From Trichostrongylus colubriformis (taxonomy: Eukaryota > Nematoda > Chromadorea > Rhabditida > Trichostrongylidae), in NCBI GenBank assembly GCA_963978905.1, contig OZ022259.1:28621994-28685993 (forward strand): a DNA stretch of 64,000 nucleotides. The letters run 5' to 3'. The notes beneath the pieces are model-generated. The model had not been told where the DNA came from. It saw nothing but the letters and a program-made list of their open reading frames with translations, and searched no databases. The translations under genes were made by a program, and so were the position numbers. Below are positions 56,949 to 64,000 of the stretch, piece after piece (positions within the stretch are counted from its first letter, which is position 1; the number at the start of each line of letters is the position of its first letter).

Positions 56949-57098
56949 CTGGATTTCATCTTAACCACTTATGTAATAGACCGAAGTGTCTGAAGACTGA
57001 CGCTGTTTCCCAGAAGTCTGACGAGATGTGCTCACCCTGTGGCGAACACTTCTACCCGAGTGGTAGTATCGTATGAGTGCACCGAATTGGGTCCTCAC

Positions 57099-59012
57099 CA
57101 GCTCATCCATCCATTGTAACGTAGTTTCTACATGAAAAAGGATCGTCATATCGTAAATACACTGCAAAATGCTCATGATGCAACTGATGACCGTCACAAA
57201 CAAAAGACCCTGGAAAACGAACCTTCTAATAATGCTCTTAGTATGATCAGGATCACGCTCAATCATGATCTGAAGATAGCGTTTACCAAATTCTACCCTC
57301 AAGTCAATTCGTAGAGCCAAATTCTACCCTCAAGTCAATTCGTAGAGCACAGTGATCGCTTCTGTTTCCGATTTTGTGTTCTACGTTAAATAAGCACAAC
57401 AAGGCACTCACCTTAGTACCTATCTAAACACTTTGTTCCTGGCACGCACAGCACGCATGTCGCAGTGAAGGATCCTACTTTAGATCACATTCCATCTTTC
57501 TCAGTTACACACACTCTTCGTAAGATACTGGAGCGAGTGGTCAGCCGAGCAAACAGACTGCGTGCGATAAAGACGCGTCTTCAACCCATTTTCAATTCAT
57601 TCCTCCATCTTGCTTTCAGTGCCTATTCCCCAGTGTAACAGAAAAGAAGAGCACTTACCGCGTCCCGAGCCAGGCTGCGGTTGCTTTGCAGCTCGTTACG
57701 AATAAGATAAATGGTGTAGGAGATAACCACAATACTCACTATTTCGTACACAATCGCTACAACCGATTCTATGACACGAGTTTCCTGAATTATGGATTGT
57801 TGCTGTAACTTACAAGATGAAATCGCAAGAAATTCTGTAGCGTTGAAGCACAATTTTCAGGCTGAAGGCTAGGCACAGTTTGTAAAAAGTATCCTTGCCG
57901 AAATGAAAACGCATATTCGTCTAAATGGCAAAAACAAAAGGGAATACCAAAATTCTGGTCGATTGGCCGATGTACGAGATGCTCTGATAAAGTGGCAGCT
58001 TGACTGGCGTGCAGTGAAATATCTGCACATCCGCATCAGACTACTGAGGCGTGTTGCATTCTGACTGTGCGGTCGTTACAACGCGCACCAAGATTGGGTT
58101 CCAGTGAATTTCCGGCTTTATGTGCGCTCCACGTTGATTTTTGGGGGATCTACTAGTGTTATAGGTTGACGACAAATTCGTGTTCTTGTGCGGTTGTCGC
58201 ATTCAAAAGTAGAACTGGTATTGTAGAGGGGCTCGTCATCAAGTTTAACGAGTAAAGGGGTTTCCTTCAGGATTTTAAAAGAGAGTCTTTTCTTGTTTCT
58301 TAAAATAAAATGACGGACGGGACTGTGAGAGGCAACTTCATTTTCAATAGACAGAGAAATCCATTACATTTGCTGAGCCACTACGCCCGATGATTATCCA
58401 TCCTCCGTCGGGCTTTGGCTTGTAGACAAAATTCAGAACAATTGATTGGTAGTGAACTGCAATTGAGAAAACAATCTCGAAGATGAGCAAAGCCCACACA
58501 TTTCTTTTGCACCATATCTGAAATGACCTCAAGGAACAAGCTTATGAGTGTGAACCAGTGCTGGAACATAAAATACTAAGTGGTCAGAAATCACTTGCGA
58601 CTGTTGTTGCGGAAAGCGAACGGCAGTGAATCGGTTACATGTCATCAGAAAACATCCAAGGATGTGTGTGAAAAAGTTAATTCCAGTCATACTCGACGCC
58701 AAACGAGTCACTAATTCGAAAGATGGTCCTGCAATAAAGCCAGCCATCAGTTTAGATGGGCTGAACCACTTTCATTTGAATAACGTTTAACGCGTAGACT
58801 TACCAGAGCTAGACTTGTATTCTACTCGAATCCACTGCAGTGCAACGATTCCCAAAATGTCACAAATACCTATAAATGGAGGCATTATTGCATTGTATTA
58901 CATTATTGCAATTATTGCACAAGGCAGTAGTAGGCACTGACGTATAAGGCAGCAAGGGTTAGAAAGACCTCTGAGTGTTGTGCAGATAGTCAAGTAGAAC
59001 ATTGGTTGGCAT
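57099..59012 (-). CDS. nematode chemoreceptor-type 7TM GPCR (Srg/Srv-like), partial
   Basis: Six minus-strand exons whose phases all agree: 59012-58942 (YLTICTTLRGLSNPCCLI, end of TM1 and first loop), 58869-58804 (CDILGIVALQWIRVEYK, TM2), 58728-58595 (LASSMTGINFFTHILGCFLM then TCNRFTAVRFP, TM3 with the NR.TAV.FP form of the DRY motif), 58517-58368 (IWCKRNVWALLIFEIVFSIA, TM4), 57784-57659 (VVAIVYEIVSIVVISYTIYL, TM5) and 57269-57099 (RRFVFQGLLFVTVISCIMSI, TM6). Donors are GTCAGT, GTAAGT, GTGATT, GTAATG, GTAAGT and GTGAGG; acceptors mostly end TTCAG/TGCAG. Such receptors act in sensory-neuron plasma membranes. The N-terminus and TM7 were not found. The Srg/Srv label is a family resemblance, not certain. 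Confidence 0.82.
57286..57347. repeat. 31-bp tandem duplication
   Basis: Two exact copies of a 31-base unit (57286-57316, 57317-57347; begins CCAAATTCTACCCTCAAGTC). It lies in the intron just before the acceptor of the TM6 exon of the 7TM gene. Confidence 0.95.
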
Positions 59013-60530
59013 CTGCAGGAATTATACTCTCTTAGCGACCCAGGGTTGAGTGATGAAGGCAGTAAGACCTCGTTCATCAGCTGATCATAGCGTGGCACCA
59101 CCCACGCTCAGTGCGATTGACATTAACGTCAGTGCCTCGTGTGTGATCTATCATCTCTACATTCTCCCTCCTGGTCTACTTCTCTGGCTAAATGAAGCAA
59201 GGAAATTCTCATTTCATACATTTCATATGTGCTGATGAAGCGAATTTTCACTTTTCTCTATGGTGATCCATTCTATATGTATATGGGGGATCCATCATAC
59301 TTGTAATCAAATATGCGTGGAAACAAGGATCCATTGGGGTGAGGCGGTACAGGAGAAGTTGTAAGATGATTCAAGGGCGGGTAAAATATTTCATAAGTTC
59401 AATTTCGCCTGTTGAAGACGAGCAAGTCAAAATCTTAAAAGTTGATGTACACAGTGCGATGACAGAATACATGGCAAATGCAGAGAGAGCTGCGGCGGGG
59501 GAGTGCACAGGCAGCTGCTCCTGCATTTTGCACGGCTCAAAATTCACCTTCGATGCGCTCTAGCTGTCGAGAGGTCTCGTTGCACGAGCGATCAGAAGCG
59601 AATCTATCTTGCTACATGCTGCGTGCACCAGCAACACGGTAGCAAGATGACTGCCTCACAGAGACCACGAATCAAAGTGAAATGTACTGGATTTTATGAA
59701 GATTATTGCGTTAATTCCGAAGTGTGGGATGTTACAGCCCACACTTCGGAATTAAGCAAGACACTTTGATATCACGTCTTCGACAAAAGACTCAGCTAAG
59801 GCGGGATTCACGTATTTCTCGGGAAAGGCACACAGCGTTATTATGGGAAATCCGAGCTTACATGGTGGTATGTAAGTACAGTTGGAGTGATGAGGAGCTA
59901 TAATCACAAAAGTCATAGACAAATCAATTGAATGCTGGCTATACACGGCCCTTGAGTCTTCTCTCCCTTGCTTGCTGCAGAGCCGGTTCCAAAGAGTGTG
60001 TTGGCAGTTCTGTTGGAGCTCACAACTACATCCGTTCAGAACATTCGTGAGGGCAATTTCTGGTTGATCACCCTTTCCCTATTGAAACTGGTAACACAGA
60101 TCCCATCATTACATCAAAAATATGGACTAAAGTCGCTCTCACGATAATCTTTTTATTTTCCCGAACAATTTTTCGTTTATGATAACTCTATCACGAGTTG
60201 TGTCATCCCATAGCGTATCTCATACGCCCTTCGGTTGTTGTGACTGGTGTGTGCTGCCACATCAAAGTCTAAGCGTTTGTTCTCAAAACAAGATCCTAAC
60301 ACAAACAATTTGTAGAGATTTACTGCGTTTCGTAGCACAGCAGCCACATAGTTTGAGTGTTACCGACTTCATGGCACACTATGTATGATCCGCTACAAAT
60401 ATCCGTATTTCTGATTCCTTCTTTCTTCCTCTCACGAAATTTATATCTCATGTCTTGAAATGGATGGAGTCACGAGTTCTATAAAGGATGGGGAAAGCAC
60501 TGAGAACCTCCGATGGTGTGTGCCCTGCTA
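59013..60530. other. upstream flank of the 7TM gene
   Basis: The first exon of the receptor should lie here. A short hydrophobic opening on the minus strand near 59140-59085 (ALTLMSIALSVGGATL) is compatible with the start of TM1, but its donor and phase do not fit cleanly. A sequence near 60420-60470 (CTCTCACGAAATTTATATCT) resembles the Helitron-like 5' region. Confidence 0.35.
59711..59755. repeat. perfect 18-bp stem hairpin
   Basis: TTAATTCCGAAGTGTGGG (59711-59728), 9-base loop ATGTTACAG, exact inverse (59738-59755). TTAA at both outer ends. Confidence 0.9.
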
Positions 60531-60582
60531 TCACTACTATATATAATCGGCTAGTCTGTCTGTCTGTCTGTCTGTCTGTCAC

Positions 60583-60920
60583 GAAATTTATATCTCGCGT
60601 CGCAGTAGAGCTGGGACTCGAAATTTTGAAGTTATATAGGGGGTAATAAGAGGACATCAGTGGTGAGGAATCGGAAGTGATAGCAACTGATAAGGGCTGA
60701 TAAGGAGCCTCGGAAGGCGAATGGGGGGAAATTCATATCTCGCGTCGCAAAGAAGCTGGGACTCTGAAATTTTGAAGTGATATAGGGGGTAGTAAGGGAA
60801 CATCAGTGGTGAGGAATCGGAAGTGATAGCAACTGATAAGGGCTGATAAGGAGCCTCGGAAGGCGAATGGGGGGAAATCCATATCTCGCGTCGCAGCAAA
60901 GCTGGGACCCTGGATTTTTT
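60583..60920 (+). repeat. about 146-bp tandem repeat, 2.2 units
   Basis: Units start at 60583, 60728 and 60874 (GAAATTTATATCTCGCGTCG, GAAATTCATATCTCGCGTCG, GAAATCCATATCTCGCGTCG). Each of the first two contains AGTGATAGCAACTGATAAGG and GAGCCTCGGAAGGCGAATGG. From about 60940 on, a different, looser module (GGCGGAGC, ATTCATAACTCCGTTCCA, CACGCCCCGCCCACAATG) recurs until about 62140. Confidence 0.85.
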
Positions 60921-62195
60921 TCGGTGGAACGCTTCTGTAAAGCCTGCAGGGGCGGTGGGAGGAGCGCAATATAAGAAGGCGGAGTTTAAGACAAAAACTC
61001 CGTTCCTGCATGACATAAAAACTCCGTTTAAGGAGGGATGGGAACATGGGCGAAGAAATAAGGGGAGTACATGGAAGATGTCACGCCCCGCCCGCAATGA
61101 GCGGGGCATGCCCTGAAAATTTGATAGTCAGCTGAAAACAATCTAATTCAGTTCCAAAATGACCCAGACATGGGGAGAAGTTCAGATAAAATGGGTAACA
61201 CGGTGTTATGAAGCCTATAAGGGCGATGGGCGGAGCGTAATTCGAATAGGCGGAGCTGAAAACAAAAATTCATAACTCCGTTCCAGCATGACCTAAAAAC
61301 TTCGTTCAAGGGGGATGAAAACATGGGAGAAGCAATAAGGGGGAGCACATGGAAAATGTCACGCCCCGCCCACAATGGGCGGGACAAGTACCGAAAATTG
61401 AATAATCAGCTGAAAACAGTCTAATTCAGTTCCAAAGTGACCCAGACGTAGGAAGAAGCTGGGATAAGGTCGGCAGCACAATTCTATGGAATTCAGATAG
61501 GCGGAGCTTAGGGCGAAAATTCATAACTCCGTTCCACTAAGGCCTAAAAACTAGCTTCATAGAGGGACCAGACATAGGGGGAAGTTGGGATGAGGTCGGC
61601 AGCACTAATCCATGAAATCTGTAAGTGTGGTGGGAGGAGCGTAATATAAGCGGGCGAAGCGGATAGGATAAAAATTGATAACTCCGATCCACCATGGCCT
61701 AAAAATCAGGTTTATGGAGGAATAGGTATAGCTGAGCGATCAGACGTAGGAAGAAGTTAGGATAAGGTCGGTGACACGATTCTGTGAAGCCTGCAAAGGC
61801 GGTGAGCGGAGCGTAGTTCGAATAGGCGGAGCTTAAACAAAAATTCATGACTCCATTCCAGCATGGCCTACAAACTTCGCTCAAGGAGGGATGAGAGCAT
61901 GGGCGAAGAAATAAGGGGGAGTACATGGAAGATGTAATGTCCCGCCCACAATGCGGGGGGCATGCCCTGAAAATTTGATAATCAGCTGAAAACAGCGGAG
62001 CGTAAATCAAATAGGTAGAGTTTAAACGGAATAATTCCGTTCCAACATGCCTCAAAAACTCCGCTCAAGAAGGGATAGGTAGAGCATGAGCGAGGAAATC
62101 AGGGGCACACACAGACAATGTTGCGCCCCGTCCACAGTGATCTGAAAATACAAGGGATAGTAGAATTGTGCCAACGAGCCGAGAGTCGCCCCCTT

Positions 62196-62301
62196 TAAGG
62201 CCGGCGTAGCCGACCCCTGGGCCGCCAAAGGCGGCCCCAGAGCCGGCGAAGCCGGCCCGGACCAGTCGGATTGGCCGGCGTCAGCCGGCCAAGCCGACTG
62301 G
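62196..62301. repeat. cluster of GC-rich hairpins at the Helitron-like 3' end
   Basis: In order: GGGCCGCC-AAA-GGCGGCCC (62218-62236), GCCGGC-GAA-GCCGGC (62242-62256), then the nested CCAGTCGG ... CCGACTGG (62262-62301) enclosing GGCCGGC-GTCA-GCCGGCC. The preceding GGCCGGCGTAGCCGACC is an imperfect hairpin of the same type. Confidence 0.8.
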
Positions 62302-62799
62302 TGTTATCATAATCGGTGTTTCATCATCAGTGTTCTTGTGGTAACCTCTGCATTACTTGTGAGGTGATCATACTCATAGAGAATGACAAAAAGCAACTGT
62401 CACAAAATTCGTTGCGTTCCTCCGACTGATAGAGAGCTCTGGCCTATGTAGGGTGTCACGAAGACGCCACATATTAAATGAAGAGAGATCGATTTCTGGA
62501 GTCCTAGCACGTATCTGTGTAGTGAGAGGTGGGACCGCGAGGTTCATTTCTGATAGGTGTTTGTGATCGGGGTCAGAGTGGCGTCGAGGAAAATCTTAAT
62601 TAGAATATTCCTCTGGAAAGAAGGCCTCGATGCGACTTCCTATTCATTTTCTGGTGTTTCTAGTAAACCTCTACGATAACAGTGCAGTTCACGAAGAAAA
62701 TTAAGAGCCAGTTGAGAAGCCTGAAACCAGATGTGGGACAAAATAAAAAACGAGAACACAAAGGAATCGTGACGAAAAATGAGTTCCTCAATTACTTAT
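62302..62799. other. spacer before the RTE fragment
   Basis: No gene recognised. It may include the 5' end of the LINE, whose start could not be placed. Confidence 0.35.
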
Positions 62800-64000
62800 A
62801 TAATTATGTTGTATCCCCTCGATGGTCCGACGCCTCATCGTGGCGAGTGGGTAGCAATGGGACTGGACTGCGATGCACAGCGGGAGTCTTTTGCTTCGGC
62901 AAATGCTCCTGGCAGGTTCAACCATGCTGAGAAGGAGTAAAGACCCAGCCAAGAGCGGACCCCCCCTACCCTCTGTTTCGATGGTTGAGGAGGGAAGGGG
63001 CCTGCACGCGCTGGCAACGCTTCGTCAGAACACTAGGGAACAAAACGCTTAACCAGCGGAAAAACAGCCCCAGTACCCCACACACTGGGCTCTGCCGTCT
63101 CCGACGTCGGAAGGTACGACAACCGGTGAGAGGCGAAGAATTCTCGGGTTGCGCAGGACGTCATGGATTCTGGACAATGACGACACACCTCGACACGGCA
63201 CGGAGAGTGCTTCATGCTCTGCACCTACAACGCCAGAACAGTCTCGTCCAACGCCGATCTCCATGCTTTCCTCGACGCTGCGACTCGCATCAAGTTCCAT
63301 GTGATCGCGCTACAAGAAACAAAGAGCAGAAGAACCGACGTACGACAGTTTAACGATGGACGGGACTCTTGTTATCCGTGGAGAGAAGATCCCATCGCGG
63401 AATGTCGGAGGCGTTGGATTTGTCGTGCACCCGTCTGTCGTCCTCCACGTCGACTCTCACGAGATTCCGTCTCCTCGTCTAGCCACTCAACGCCTTCATC
63501 CACCGCATCAGAAGTCCATCTCAATCATCAACTGCTACTCACCACACGCAGCAGCTGACGATTCCGAATTGGTTGCGCTCTGTGAACACCTGGAAGAAGT
63601 CATCCGCAAAGAGAAATCCTTCTACAAATTTGTTGTCGGTGACTCAACGCAAGTTTAGAAAAAGGCAACAGTAAGGAACATAGGATCGGAAAATTCGGGA
63701 TAGGCGATAGGAACGAAAACGGAAGTCGTCTCGTTGACCTCATGTCTGCAGCACGCCTCTTCCATGGTAATTCGTTGTTTGAAAAGAAGGAACACCGCCG
63801 CTGGACATGGGAGTCACCCAATGGCACGACTCATGCTGAGATCGACCGCATTCTAACAAACAGAAGATGGTGCCTCTACGACACCTCCGTGGTGCCATCT
63901 TTCTGTTGTGGATCCGATCATCGCCTTCTTCGGGCCAAACTCAGGTTCGACATTTGACTGGAGAAGAACACCTGTCACCGGCCGAAGGGGAGGAAGCAAG
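62800..64000 (+). pseudogene. RTE-type LINE, 5' region and endonuclease domain, frameshifted
   Basis: GC-richer leader (62810-63200), then an AP-endonuclease domain broken across frames: LCTYNARTVSSNADLHAFLD ... [20 protein letters not shown] (63217-63360), a shift to [20 protein letters not shown] ... [20 protein letters not shown] ... [12 protein letters not shown] and a stop near 63658, then after another shift RLFHGNSLFEKKEHRRWTWE ... HAEIDRILTNRRW ... SDHRLLRAKLRF (63742-63957). N, QET, GD(S/F), EIDRI and SDHRLL are the expected endonuclease motifs. The frameshifts make it inactive. The reverse transcriptase lies beyond the window. It is a different lineage from the LINE at 7874-10828 (SDHR versus TQHR). 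Confidence 0.8.

Larger units (their letters stand above)
60531..62301 (+). mobile_element. non-autonomous Helitron-like element
   Basis: Starts TCACTACTATATATAATCGG after an A, continues with seven CTGT units and CACGAAATTTATATCTCGCG, and ends in CTGG before a T. Immediately before the terminus is the hairpin GGCCGGC-GTCA-GCCGGCC (62273-62290), 11 bases from the end. 5'-TC, 3'-CTRR, a subterminal hairpin and insertion between A and T are the Helitron signature. The interior consists of tandem blocks and carries no Rep/helicase ORF, so it must depend on proteins supplied elsewhere. Degraded 5' copies are at 41058 and 55469. Confidence 0.65.

Overview
The window looks like a gene-poor, repeat-rich stretch of a nematode genome, most likely a strongylid of the hookworm type. 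Host coding sequence comes as short exons bounded by small introns with TTTCAG-like acceptors. The recognisable host genes are a 7TM receptor of the nematode chemoreceptor type, a cysteine-rich secreted protein resembling the nematode DUF19 family, an eIF4E-like cap-binding protein, and one orphan exon of a CstF-50-type WD40 protein. The organism call is inference from gene families and intron style; nothing in the window names the species. Most ORFs longer than 60 codons in this AT-leaning sequence are chance openings and are left out.

Layout. 1-7 kb: relic of a mariner-type transposase at the edge, a 54-bp stub of an RTE-type LINE, a palindromic GC-rich repeat, the C-terminal relic of a second RTE-type LINE, and a MITE. 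7.6-11.4 kb: a palindromic mariner derivative split by a full-length RTE-type retrotransposon on the minus strand, with a perfect 20-bp target-site duplication, an intact 984-codon ORF and a tRNA-like pol III promoter region at its 5' end. 12-15 kb: a TTG microsatellite, a tRNA-derived SINE candidate, a hairpin repeat and a dispersed non-coding repeat. 15.3-20.4 kb: a four-exon minus-strand secreted-protein gene with MITEs in its introns. 21-48 kb: mostly MITEs, foldback elements and dispersed repeats, with a few unsupported ORFs. 48-52.4 kb: a LINE tail, the CstF-50 exon, two eIF4E-like exons and a 1.45-kb palindromic Tc3-like element. 53.9-54.6 kb: third copy of the mariner foldback. 57-59 kb: the 7TM receptor gene, minus strand. 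60.5-62.3 kb: a non-autonomous Helitron-like element made of tandem blocks and ending in stacked hairpins. 62.8-64 kb: frameshifted 5' part of a second RTE-type LINE running off the edge.

No operon, CRISPR array or canonical host tRNA/rRNA gene was recognised. The most notable signals are the RTE whose target-site duplication encloses a tRNA-like head, the three foldback elements built from two inverted mariner 3' ends, the Helitron-like element, and the eIF4E-like protein in which residues normally used for guanine and eIF4G/4E-BP contact are replaced.
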